From NCBI GenBank assembly GCA_027382625.1, contig JAJKFJ010021759.1:1-64000 (forward strand): a DNA stretch of 64,000 nt, read 5' to 3'. Positions 52,559 through 63,861 of this stretch are shown in pieces. This DNA comes from Tetmemena sp. SeJ-2015 (taxonomy: Eukaryota > Ciliophora > Spirotrichea > Sporadotrichida > Oxytrichidae). The position numbers and the translations under genes were made by a program. The stretch's first letter is position 1, and each line of letters starts with the position of its first letter. The notes beneath the pieces were generated by a model that worked only from the letters and a program-made list of their open reading frames with translations, was not told where the DNA came from and did no database searches.

Positions 52559-53122
52559 CTCTATATTCTTGCTCACCTTATCATATGCTCTTTGACTGTA
52601 GTTTTAATTCTATACTTTCTAACCAGTATTATCAAAACTAATATTTGCTAATTAAATATAATATTTCATAATTCATAATTAATGATATACTCTATTTATA
52701 AAATAATTTTTATATATGTAGAGTAACTGACATTTATTATTCAAATTAATTGTAGGTGAGCAATTTTTAAAGTAATGCTATTATTTTTATAATCACATCA
52801 AATAATATATTTTAAATTATAATTTACTCTCATTAAATTTGATATAATTCTAAGTTATGTGTAGAATATGAAAATAATATTGATGTAATTAGGTTTCTGG
52901 TGATTAGCATCATAGTCATTTGGTTGTAATTGAGCCTTATTGATTCTGTCATAGAAATTAAAGCCATTGGGTGCAATACCCTTACTTTGATAATCTTATG
53001 AATTAATCTATAAATAACTTCAAGGGTACAAAGTATATTTTTGTAAAACATAGTCAAAATATAGAGTTTAATGATTTTTGAATTTTTGCTAATAAAATAA
53101 TTTTTTGCCTTTATATCGCATC
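52559..53122. other. AT-rich intergenic region between divergent genes
   Basis: No gene recognised; presumably holds both promoters. Confidence 0.45.
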
Positions 53123-55459
53123 ATGAATCAGCTAGTTTCCCCAGAAGTTCTCGTTTCAATCCTTGAAAAGCAATTAACTGACCTCAAAATAAAACAAATC
53201 ACTAAAGATGATGTAAAGAGAATATTCAACACGCTCAAGCTTTACAAGAAAATAGAGTCAGATAAAAGATTTCAAGAAATCGGCCACAAACTATTTCAAG
53301 AGTTAGTAGAAAGAGTAAACTAGATTTTAAGTGCAGAAAAAAGCACAGAACCAAGTTAGTAACACTCGGAATAAAATAAATCCTCAAGTAATTAAGATAT
53401 CGCTCGGTTTAATGAAATCTTAAAAGAACTTGAAAAAATACAGATACTAGGTGACTTCAGAGTGAAAATAAAATAGATAGAAGAAGACGCTAACTCAAAG
53501 TCAAAAAAGCATACTTAAAACTCTCAATCGTAAATAAGTACTAAAAATTCTAATAGAGAAGCTAAAACTAAAGAAAAGGGAACCTTATAAATCACAAAAA
53601 GGGAAAATAAAGCAGACAGAAAGTAAAAGGAATCGCAAATCAGTAGGACAAACAAAAGAGATACAAAGAATATTTCAGAAAGGAAGAGAAGTAGAAGCAG
53701 AGACTGATCCAGGAAAAAGGAAAATGAAGCTAATCGAACTGATGAGAAAAACAAAGGGAGAATTCCTGAGACTACAAGTATAATTTAAGATTCTTTGACT
53801 AGGATATTGAACGATCATGATTTATTTGACGAATTTAAGTATAAGCTAATGCTCAGCTTTAATAATGTGGGGAATGTTGAGGAAAAGTTCCTATGCTATA
53901 GAGGATAGATAGTTAATGAATCAGCTTATAAAGGTCAGGTTGAAAAGTTTGAGAAGCTCCTAAGAGATGAACAATTTAGAAGAGACTAGTTTGCAAAGCT
54001 TGAATCAGTCTTACATATGTTTCATAACGAGGATAATTGCATAGATAGTTCATCTTCTTTGGACTGTAAGTTTTCAAAAAAACTTGGAAGCAAAAGTCCT
54101 AATGCACAAGACAAGTCATCAAATGATAATTCTTTGAATTAGATGGAGTTTAAGACTAGAATCGATCTTTACTTGGAATGGAAAAGAGAGCTAAATTAGA
54201 GAATACATCTATAATAGAATAATTGCAGACTCTCTTAGAAAATTAGCAACCAAAATAAGATTATTGGCATGAGATAAATTGAATTAGAAGAATTGGTTAA
54301 TTTGATGAGTGAGGTCAAAATAGATTGCAAAGCTGATGCCAACTTAATATAGAAGAAATCGATCATTACAAAATACCCTCATCAAGTCAAAAATATAGGC
54401 AAAGGAAATATTGTGACAAATACAGCAGATCCAAAGGCATTCTTGCTTTCACAAGAAAAGATATTTCATCTTGGAGGTACTCCAACTTCTTCTTCCCCAA
54501 TAATAGAAAACTCAATTCTATTAACCTCATAAAGCATAGAAGAATATATTAAACATAGAACTTAAAAAGAAAAGGAGGTTTAATTCAGATCCGACCAGAA
54601 TGAATTAAGTTCTTAAAATTCTAAGTGCTACTAATAGGTCTTCAACAATAATCAAACTTACTTACCAAACTAAATCGCCTAGCCTTTTATGAGCTACGAA
54701 TAATGCGCAACTCCTTTTCATTTCCCTCAGGCTTAAAACTTTTTGAGTCATCCAAGCTTAGATGGGAATCCATCTTTTCAAAACCAGAACTTTATGAATC
54801 AATCGGCTCCTTAAGCATTAGCCTAGTTACAATAGTATCAACATTACTAATAACCTCAGCCACTTCCCGCAGAAACGCAATTCTTATTTAACGTTTTAGA
54901 GTAGAGAGTACCTGGAAGTACAAGAAATCTTAACTCTGACATAAAGGAGTGCCTTAGAGTTAACCCAACAGCAGCTGAGAGAATCGTGGATTATTTCAAA
55001 GAAAGATAATTTGATCAAGCTATAATTCAGGCCTTTATTTAAAATCCAATTACAGTTGTCTAGCACATCATTCAATAGCAAACTGAGAGTCAATCTTTGA
55101 ACGCTTCAACGCCACATTAGTAAAGTAGCGAAGGAGATTAAAGCTAAACCATTCAAATCAGTTAGCATTAGTACAACATATAGACTAATTAACTGCCAGC
55201 TAAATCTGTTAACTTGATTTTGGAAGGTGCTGAAAGGGAGAATGACGAAGCTGAAAAAGAAAGGAAAAGAAAAGAGGAAAAGTACAAGGGATTGTAAGAT
55301 GCAGACGTAGAGGCTATGAAAGAAGTAGAAAAGCTAATGGAGTAAGCAGAAGATCCTCGAAAAGTTATGAGAATAAAAGCCATTCTCAAAAATAATCCAA
55401 ATCTAGTGCAATTTGTGAAGGACTCAAATATAAAGAATAGAAAGCTTTTGTTTAGCTGA
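53123..55459 (+). CDS. Large charged protein with one in-frame TGA, not recognised
   Basis: ATG 53,123 (MNQLVSPEVLVSILEKQLTD). The single frame stays open to TGA 55,457-55,459 (about 778 codons) except for one TGA at 53,705-53,707 in RSRSRD-stop-SRKK. The N-terminus is helical; the middle is coiled coil (KTRIDLYLEWKRELNQRI); a Gln/Pro-rich stretch follows; then a UBA/Sti1-like helical block (NPTAAERIVDYFKERQFDQA). The end is a charged helix (DADVEAMKEVEKLMEQAEDP). The TGA either replaces an Arg CGA codon or lies in a 30-nt AGGAA-flanked insert (53,681-53,710) whose removal keeps frame. No family assigned. Confidence 0.7.
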
Positions 55460-55565
55460 TTACTATTTTATAAGATTTATCTATACTTGATTTCTATTTT
55501 ATTTATTAAGTTTTAAAATTATTAAATTTACTTATATTCACTCACTGATCTTGATAACAAGGTCT

Positions 55566-56787
55566 TCAAATTTAATCGAAGTCTGTTGTCACTCTTTGAG
55601 GCTCTTAAATTGGCTTTGCAGAGTATGGCTCTTAGCTGCTACCTCTTGACATCTATCTAGGCCTACAGACCCAGCATTTTCCAATATTTCCTTTATCCTT
55701 TTGCCTATTATTTATTGAATAATACTCACTCATATTATCTTGTTTTCCATCGTCATGTCGAATATTACTAGTTGGGCCTGCACCAAATCCTAAGCATCCT
55801 TTATTACCTGTACCACCTTGACTCTAGTATTAGTCATTCTATAATTTCTGTGCACCTCCACTCTTGAACTAAATATAGTTGTCTTACTCTGCACGATTGC
55901 AATTGAAGTCAGGGTATTTCTCTGAAAAATGTTGAATGAGTTACTTTTTAAGAGAACTCAGAATCTAATCCATGTTATCTTGAATCATTATTTTGGGATA
56001 GAGCAAACCAGTTTCTCCATAAATCTTTCCTTTTATATCATTAGTTCGATGAGGCTGTGCGTTTATGAATAATACTTATTCAGTTATGTCACTGGCAACT
56101 GATATTGCACCTGCAACGTTCTATCTTATTTTGCAGTTGAGAACGTAACAGCTACAAAGCTTAGCGTGAAGACCGTCATTTTTATTTCCCCATAGTTCAC
56201 TCTCATAAATCAGGAAGACTGAATTTTTTAACAACTGTTTGATTTACTTGGAATATCTTTCTTGCTTTGGCTTTGCTTGAAGATATTCACTTTAATTTCA
56301 TAAGATAATACAAGAAAGATAAGATATTTAGATTGTGGCTTTGAAGATAAGTTATTTCTATCATTGATTTGATCATGCTAAGAGTTTGAAAATAAATTAT
56401 TAGGAAGAGCTAAAATCATTAAACCTTGAACTATCGTATCCCATGCTGTTTGCATCATTTTGAGCGGAGATATTTCTTGAGAGAGCTACTACTCCATTTT
56501 GCTCATTGAACTTAAATTAGCATTCTAAGACTTCACAAATACCTTCAAAGTCAAATACTTAAAGCCCGTTTCCTGAGTTCTCAGTGATCTTACAATTACT
56601 GATTTGGATGTTGGAAGGATTCACAAGTTGACTACTCTCAATTTGAGTCAGCGGAGTCTAAAGCTAGTTTGGATACAGCTTATTGATAGTTGTGAAAATG
56701 TTACTGTGGGTTGTAATGTTTATTCCATCACCTTAGTTTCTAGTTATCAAATTATGGTCCAGCCAACAACTGCTGTTTTCAATAAAA
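55566..56787 (-). CDS. Right-handed beta-helix protein, 3' block of a split gene
   Basis: The block opens without any ATG at ENSSCWLDHNLITRNQGDGI, continuing IQISNCKITENSGNGLQVFD, CQFKFNEQNGVVALSRNI and, after a break near 56,230-56,400, LIYESELWGNKNDGLHAKLC and CYVLNCKIRQNVAGAISVAS. These are parallel beta-helix (PbH1/NosD-like) coils with the N-x-G turns typical of the fold. The C-terminus is polar (GGTGNKGCLGFGAGPTSN) and ends TGA 55,566-55,568. The missing start is supplied by the block at 62,306-63,861: both edges carry the same 11 bp (TTTCAATAAAA on the plus strand). Function unknown; such repeats bind carbohydrate or act as scaffolds. Confidence 0.78.
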
Positions 56788-56882
56788 TTACTATTTTATT
56801 GAGTCTCAGATAAAAAGGAGAAAAGGATTAGTGGAGGAAATAAATATTAATTAATTTTATTTTTTATCAGCAATACAAAAAT

Positions 56883-57272
56883 ATGCCCCCCAAGAAGAAG
56901 GCCTCAGGAGATGCTTCCAAAGGAGAGAAGATTTTCAAGAACTTGTGCTCTGCATGCCACTCACTATCGGTAAGCATTCAAATCGAGAAGAGCATTAATT
57001 TCCTTAACTTATTTCTTAGGCTCACTCAACCGGTCCTGCCCTCGGAGGTCTACCAGGCTCTAACATAAAAATTAATAATCATCGCTTCTGGAGAAGGATT
57101 CAACTATTCTTCTGCTCTTCAAGCAAAGGCTACCCTCAAGTGGACTGACGGTAACTTGGACAAGTGGCTTAAGTCCCCAGCTGACTTTGCCCCAGGTAAC
57201 GGTATGGCTTTCGCAGGTATCGCAAGTGGCAAGGATAGACAGGATCTCATCGCTTACCTCAAGGGAGGTTGA
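56883..57272 (+). CDS. Cytochrome c
   Basis: ATG 56,883 (MPPKKKASGDASKGEKIFKN), then the haem motif CSACH. A 50-nt GT-AG intron (56,970-57,019) joins HSLS to AHSTGPALGG. A 16-nt CAT-flanked insert must go to join GLPGSNI to ASGEGFNYSSALQ. The distal part KWTDGNLDKWLKSPADFAPG, then NGMAFAGIASGKDRQDLIAY, has the Met axial ligand; TGA 57,270-57,272. About 108 aa, normal size. Electron carrier between complexes III and IV in the mitochondrial intermembrane space. Lies inside the split beta-helix gene. Confidence 0.95.
57064..57079 (+). other. 16-nt IES in cytochrome c, pointer CAT
   Basis: CAT at 57,064-57,066 and 57,080-57,082; the insert is 16 nt, AT-only apart from the pointer C, with no GT-AG. 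After removal the spacing from GL to GF (13 residues) equals that in other cytochromes c. Confidence 0.85.
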
Positions 57273-57725
57273 AAACTATAGTTCTACCATATTCGTAGAA
57301 AGAAGTTTATGGATAAAAGATAGTCTCTCAAATACGAGAAGCTGATACAGTCAAAATTAGTCAGCTGCAACTGTCTAATATTTAACTATTAATTACATGT
57401 AAACTCTTAATATTATTTAATATTAACCCTCTCTCTCTGAGAAAGAAAGAACTTAGTAGCTTAAAGGAGCTGATCTTAATTAGAGTGTCTAGAATTACCT
57501 TTCAATTTCAGTAGAGTGATTCTCTATTAATTTTGCATAGTATCTCCTTTTGCTGCCAATAAAATGGAGCGTGTGAGTATTTTTCGAAGGTTAAGGAAAA
57601 TATGAAATTAATTGAATAACGATTCAGCAATCAGAAAATGTATGGAAAACAACTTACTTTCAATTAACACTTGAAATTGCTAAAATATTCAATGTTCACT
57701 CATTTTAAGGCTTAAGATATAGATA
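57273..57725. other. Intergenic region, cytochrome c to CKS1
   Basis: Same-strand neighbours; no extra gene seen. Confidence 0.45.
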
Positions 57726-58508
57726 ATGAGCAGATAAGTTGAGAAGCCTGAGTACTCAGAGAGATATACTGACGAAGATTTCGAATACAGATATGTGGTA
57801 TTACCAAGGGAAAGAGGAACAGAGCTAAAGGGTAGGGGAATCCTCACTGAAGAAGAGTGGAGAGCTCTTGGAATCACTTAAAGCAGAGGATGGTAGCACT
57901 ACGCTTATCATAAGTAAGTCATAAAATTAGTTAAATAGTAATTGAACTTCTTTTTCACTATTCTTGAAATTTAAAGAAAAACAGAAAGCAAAACCCTTTA
58001 ATCTACTTTAAAACAATGAAGATAATCTAGATTTTAGATTTTATTAAAAACTCTATATCATCATTAAAAAAATTTCAATGACTTAAAAATAGAATATTTT
58101 TAATTGGTTTAATTTTAATGGAATGATAGTGAAACTAAAATAACTTCTGTTTGAGGAGCTTTATTTATAATTTAAACAATTTTTAACTTCTCTCAATTTA
58201 TGTAATTATCTCGTAAGAAATAGAAGATTGTAGACAGACAATATATAAATATATTTTATGTTAAAATATATTTAAATACAAATAAAGCAATGTTAAAGTT
58301 ATTTATTTGTTCGGTTTCATTTAAATTACTAGCTATAATAAGAATTTGTTAAAACATAGTCTGTAGGCATGAGCCTCACATTCTTCTTTTCAAAAGACCA
58401 CTTGGCACAGATCCAAGAACTGGGAAAGTTACGCAAGAATGCTTTTTATAACACTAAGCAAAGGTTCAGGAGGAGAGAGACAGATTCATCGCAATGCTCG
58501 CCTAATGA
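57726..58508 (+). CDS. CKS1: Cyclin-dependent kinase regulatory subunit (CKS1/Suc1 family)
   Basis: ATG 57,726 (MSRQVEKPEYSERYTDEDFE). YRYVVLPRERG, TEEEWRALGITQSRGWQHYA and, after a ~455-nt AT-rich interruption, HEPHILLFKRPLGTDPRTG are the CKS signature (phosphate-binding Arg and Trp residues kept; HEPHILLFKRP beta-hinge end). A short C-terminal extension (CFLQHQAKVQEERDRFIAML) ends TGA 58,506-58,508. Binds CDKs and adapts them to phosphorylated substrates. The interruption can be read as a GT-AG intron (57,914-58,366, giving YHKHEPHI, the family's usual spacing) or as a CAT-pointer IES. Confidence 0.94.
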
Positions 58509-58755
58509 CTAACCATTTAAATCTAACATTAACTTCTATCCTCTCTTTTATTATTTATCTTTGAGAAACTCACAAAATATCAACCCAAGAAATTCCGCTA
58601 TAATAATTCAAATGCAGTTAGTGATACCTAACTCAAATATTATGATGATATGAATTAAAATTGAATATGAATTAATTTCATAACTTTATAACATTAATTT
58701 ATCAAACTAAATGGAAAATACCCTCACTTCGTTATCTTCTTTTTTAATTCCTATT

Positions 58756-61700
58756 TCAAACTTAAGACTGCTTTCTGAATGATTTATGAGAAATAGGAGA
58801 ACTATTTAAGCTTATTTTAGGCTTAATGAGGTTCTGATAGTTTTGGGAAGATACTTGGAGTATGAGCTATGCATCAGTTCTGGCTCCAAAGAAGTATCCT
58901 TGCTTATCTGAAGTCTTTCCTCTTTTTTAAATTTATAATGATGATCTTTCATCAGTTTAATTTTTGAAATTATTCTAATAATCTTGGCTGCTTTTATTAG
59001 TGATTATTGTACCCATTTATACTTTTCTTTATTGATATTTCAAAAGAAAAATTATTATATAAATAAATTGATGACCATAACTTTTTTCTTCGAAACCATG
59101 AGCAGTATTGGTAATGCTTTTAGAGTAGAGTGATTTGAAAAGACTCTCTTAATTTTGATTCATTTAAGTTGAGAACCCTATGTTTGTACTTCTCATTATT
59201 TAATTTAATTAATAAATAGAATATCAAAAATAATTTAAGCTGCATTTTAATTTGCTAAATTTATTTGAATTTATTCATGTGTATTTTATTCTATTTTATC
59301 ATTTCTAATACGTTTATATAGTTTTTAAAAGGTTATTTTAATAAGTTAATTATTTTAAATAGAATATTTTGTTATCATTAGGGAAGTGGAATATTCATCA
59401 ATACTAAAATATACTTTCCTATTTATGATTTGATAGCTATGACCTTGGAATAGGTTTTAGTGCTCTGTAGTTCACAAAAAAATAAGCAATGAGCTGTTTC
59501 TGATTTTATCTGTACTGTTCATTAGTTTCATCAATAGGAATACGAGAAGTACTTTATGTTTTTGTTTAATAAAGATTTTTTATGGCTTCATTTTGGTCTA
59601 GATAAGAATTCTAGAATTGAAGACTACTCTGCTTTAAACTTAGTTGGGTGGAGTAATAAATGAACTTTTAACTCTTTCATCAGATTGTTAAAATCCTAAG
59701 TTTTATTTAAGGTGCTTATAATACCTGAGCTTTGAGTTTGGCTTTAAGGTGTAGGCAGTATTCATCAACTTATCGCCCTCATTGTTATTTGATAAATTAT
59801 TTTTCCTTAACTAGAGCCTTTGCTGCATATGAGGGGAGTTGTGATGGCTGTAAAGTCTGTTCTTTAAGTCTATTAATCTATTAGTTTGGATGCCTGATGT
59901 TTAAAAATCTGATATTGTTTTGTTCTAAAAAGCCTTCACTCTTAGCTGGAGAATAATAAAATTTTGTACTGAATGTGTCTAGTTATCTCATGTTAAATGA
60001 ATCGAACTTCTGAAGTCTTAGATGCTTTATTGGAGGATTTTGAGGGTACTTTTATAATGAAAAGTAGTCTTGATTGGACTAACTAATTCCTAAATTGTCA
60101 TTTATTTATTCTGTACCATTAAAAATAAGAAGATAATTTGTGGGCTATTTATCACCTCCTGAAGTAGTATCAATAGTTTAGCATTTATCATCAGCACTTA
60201 ATCGATATTGCTTTTTTCTATAGTCCTTTAACTTTATTTTAGATTGAATGTAGTTATCAGCAGAGGAATAATCTGTAAATTTTTGAGACTTCAATTATCT
60301 CTTCATTCAGTCTGTCTTGAATTAAAAGAGTGCTTGGCTTTTACAGTTTGAATTATTGACGGTGTGTATTTTGCGAACTTTAAGCTCACTATCATTCATA
60401 ATACGCTTCCAAGCTGATGCATGCTATTATAACTTAAGGAAATCTTCTTGCTTCATCGAATAAACTTGAAGAAAAAAATTATATTGCGCTGTTTGCGAAA
60501 TGCACTTAGCTGAAGTTGAATATACCATGTTTTAGGTTAGAGATAGATTATCTTATTCAAACTTTTTCTTTGCAAGTAAGTCTCCTTGATCAGGCTACTT
60601 TTTAGATAGCAAAAATGGCTTGACAATATCTTCATCACCAAGCAAGTTTAAATTTCCAGCTATGTAAAGTTAAAAGGTTGCTTGCTCTTTTTAACTTGAT
60701 TTTCCTTTAAAGAACTAGCTCTATTATCGCTTAGCTTTCATTGGATTTTGTCGAATACCTTTGACATCTTCATCTCGCTCCTTTGATAATTTGAATTTCT
60801 TAAAAACTTGAAATTCTCCTATCTTAATTATATAAACTTTATCAGCAGGTTCTCCCTCTCTAAACAAAATGCAATCCTTTGGTGTTACTCTAGTTTCAAG
60901 ATTCTAACTTAACTTGGCTAGAGTGTTCCTAGTTAACTTTGCAAATGGAGCAATCTTCTAAAGTATGCTAATCTTTTCATTAGTTATTCTTCGCTCTATA
61001 TTAGCAAGAAGCTTCAAGAACGAATTCTTGTTAAACTTACAAAATTAATAAGGATAAATATTGCTTATCAAAAAATTATTTGTAATAATATCTCAAGCCA
61101 TTTCTCATTATTATTCTTATAATGTGGTTAAAATTTATCTAATAAATTATCAATTTAGGAATATTATAAATATGATTTTTAAGCATTTTTAGCAGCATTA
61201 AATAGTTACAGCCAGTTTATTGCACACTTTAAAATAGCAAAAGATAATTTCAAAGTTGCGAATACAATCCTTAAAATAAGTTTAATTACTGCTAATTGAG
61301 AATCTTGGACGCATATTGCTTCATTAGTTCTTTGAGCTTTTTCATTTAAAATATCTTCTTAGCCAAATATCTCTCCCTCTCCAATTACTATACTTTCCTC
61401 TCTTTCTCTCAAAAAGTGAAAGGAGAAGTTGCTAACATTCATCCCCTTTTTATATTTAGGGAGTTACGACCCTGAGCTCTTCTCAATTTTAGGACTACTT
61501 TTGAAGGTTGAGCTAGCTGCCTCTGAGAATTCACCCATCTAATCTGCTTCATTGTCAAAAAAATCATCATCATCTTCCTACACATCTGAATCATCCATTT
61601 GTTAGTTGGATTCTTCTTCCTCTTAGATGTAGTCAAACTATTTGGATATATTTTTATTTCCATCTTTCTTTAACTCTTCAAAATTGAAATGCGATATAGC

Positions 61701-62171
61701 TTAATCCTATATTGCCTGCTAGCTTGGAGACAGGAAATCAGATTATGTAAGGTTGTCTAAATTTGAGGAAGTCATGAATACAGCAGAGTTTATCTTATTT
61801 TTAAGAAGCTTGTGTTTCTATTAAAACACCTAGTTTTAACTTATTGTCTTTCTGGGTCCTTAGCCCTTCTTGAAAAATCTATTTGAACACTTTAATAAAA
61901 TAGTATATAAACTTTTAGGAGTAGGTGGAGGTTTTTATTAACAAACGAGGCCTTTAAAGACAACGTAAACTTTCTCCGCATTATCCCCCACTCCATAAAT
62001 TAAGTTCCCCTTCAAATGATTCTCAATATAAAGACGTAAAGCTATATCCTACAGATCTTAATCATCGGCCCTCAGCTTCTGAAAGTAGGAAATAGCTTTG
62101 AGCTTAGCTTGGATTTGTTCCTAGTCTAATTTTTCTTAATTCGTGGGTTGCTACAAATTTGAGCTTGTCAT
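58756..62171 (-). CDS. Protein with cyclic-nucleotide-binding-like domains
   Basis: ATG at 62,171 (MTSSNLQQPTNQEKLDQEQI). The first cNMP-like fold is split by an acidic insert: LKGNLIYGVGDNAEKVYVVF ... SIVIGEGEIFGQEDILNEKA. A second, clearer domain follows near 60,760-61,030: NEKISILQKIAPFAKLTRNT, then KDCILFREGEPADKVYIIKI, GEFQVFKK. The rest is polar (for example YSSADNYIQSKIKLKDYRKK), and a last block (RGKTSDKQGYFFGARTDA) near 58,930 ends in TGA 58,756-58,758 after an AT-rich gap (58,940-59,460). AT-rich breaks also occur near 61,040-61,270. Resembles ciliate cNMP-binding proteins of the regulatory-subunit type; no kinase domain seen. Confidence 0.78.
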
Positions 62172-62305
62172 TTTAGTTTAATTGGATTATTAAAGAATAA
62201 AATATAGCACAAGGGGAATTCTACACCTTTTTAAAATAGTTAAGAAGATTGATTATTTATGATTTTTGAATACTTTGAGTTATCCTATTTACGATGTTAA
62301 TTTTA

Positions 62306-63861
62306 TTTCAATAAAAACAGCACAAGATGCTTTAACCTCAGTGATTTAATTGCTCCTAATGATTGCTCTTCTAAGATCACTATTGTAGCATTACACATTT
62401 GAGAGGTAAATAGCGTGTCCTTGATTCTTTAGAATATCATTTTTAACTATTTCAAGACTCTTAATCTTAAGTCTTTGAACAATAATCTGATCTTTGAGAC
62501 ATCCATAGATTTTATTGTTGCTAATTTTAATGTATACATTTAGAAGAAGTAACTAGTTCTCTCTTTTTTTTGAAACCTCCCTTGTTTAAGCATCAAGACC
62601 TTCATTGAGAATCAGATCTGTCAAAAACTTTTGCTGCCTAAAATGCTCTTTAGATTACTGGCTGATATGAATTGAATAGTTCTTGATTTGAATGAATCTA
62701 TTTGACTGGAGAATAATCTTCCTCTAGTTATTCATAGACTTTTAATCGAGTTCTTGTGCTAGTGAATAGTTTTCTCTGTTTGGCTGCAGTATTTTAATCT
62801 CTAGCGCATCTTCTTCGCATTTTTAAATAACTGAACTTGTCATTTTAAAGATCCTTGGATGTATTAGTTTAATAGAGCTTCCTCTTGTGTTTATAATTGA
62901 GCACTTGTCTAAGTTTATTATCGAATTGTAGCCACCATTCAAACCAACATGGAAATCACTAATCGTAGTTGAGTTTAGAGAAATTACTCCTACGAAATCT
63001 TCAATTAAATCATGGCCAGGTTTGCTTTTTCCTTCTCTAGTGGGATGAGGGGCTATTGATTGCTTGTTTATTATGAAGCAGCAATCTTCAACGTCAGTTA
63101 TTTCTACATAATAAAAATAATTGACTGAGACGTCTGCAGCTTGAGCTTTAATGAACTCATCCTTCTCTTTTTGTATTTGTTATAAGTCTTTAACACTGAC
63201 TATATAGCAAGTCAGTGATTTCTAAATAGCTGTCATTTTCTACAACAAAGCAGCTAAGTATACCCTTCTCATGTTCAATTTGAGAGTCAATCGAACTTTC
63301 TTCTATATTATCAGATCTCTGTTCGTTGGCAAGTTATCTTCCTTCTACTCTGTGAGAAGAGTTCTTGTTCTTAATAATTATCCCTGTGGATTGCTTCATA
63401 TGTTTCTTCTGTTTGTTCTAACTTTCTTCAGCTTTATTCCTATTGAATGTAATATGGACTTCTTGTATAATAGCAACTTCGTTTCTTTTCAGAGGGCTAC
63501 TCTGGTCCTTTGATTATTGATTGAGTATCTGATTTCTTGATGAACTTTAAGACTCTTAAGACTTCCTACCATTTAATAGAAAGTCCACAATTATACTGCC
63601 ACCACAGACTTCAATGACTGTGCCAGGCTTTCCTATCAGAGTAATTGGCTTTGAAATTAGAAGTGTATGGACTCTAATAGTCTCTGCAGGTAGTTCTATA
63701 ACTTCCCCTACCTATGAATTGTCAATAAGCTTCTGGATATGTCTTCCTAATTCATCTGTGAATGAAAAATCGCTTTACTTTAGTTTAAACTCAGAGGGAC
63801 TCAGAGTTGTCTCCCCATGCCTTCCATTATCTTTTTTAATTATACTCATGAATGAGTCCAT
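62306..63861 (-). CDS. Right-handed beta-helix protein, 5' block of a split gene
   Basis: ATG at 63,861 (MDSFMSIIKKDNGRHGETTL). A beta-helix entry segment follows (VGEVIELPAETIRVHTLLIS, KPITLIGKPGTVIEV), then coils such as CSIINTRGSSIKLIHPRIF, SSVIQKCEEDALEIK and ILKNQGHAIYLSNVQCYN. One 4-nt frame break at 63,195-63,201 is the only obstacle before about 62,900. The frame then runs past ASCAVFIE without any TGA into the cyclic-nucleotide gene's ATG, so the block has no stop of its own. The 11-bp repeat at its end matches the start of the block at 55,566-56,787, which has a stop but no start. Confidence 0.8.

Larger units (their letters stand above)
56788..62305. other. 5.5-kb gene-bearing interval separating two blocks of the beta-helix gene
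   Basis: Flanked by TTTCAATAAAA at 56,777-56,787 and 62,306-62,316. Removing one copy plus the interval (5,529 nt) fuses ASCAVFIE with NSSCWLDHNLITRN in frame. Inside are cytochrome c, CKS1 and a cyclic-nucleotide-binding protein gene. See findings. Confidence 0.78.
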
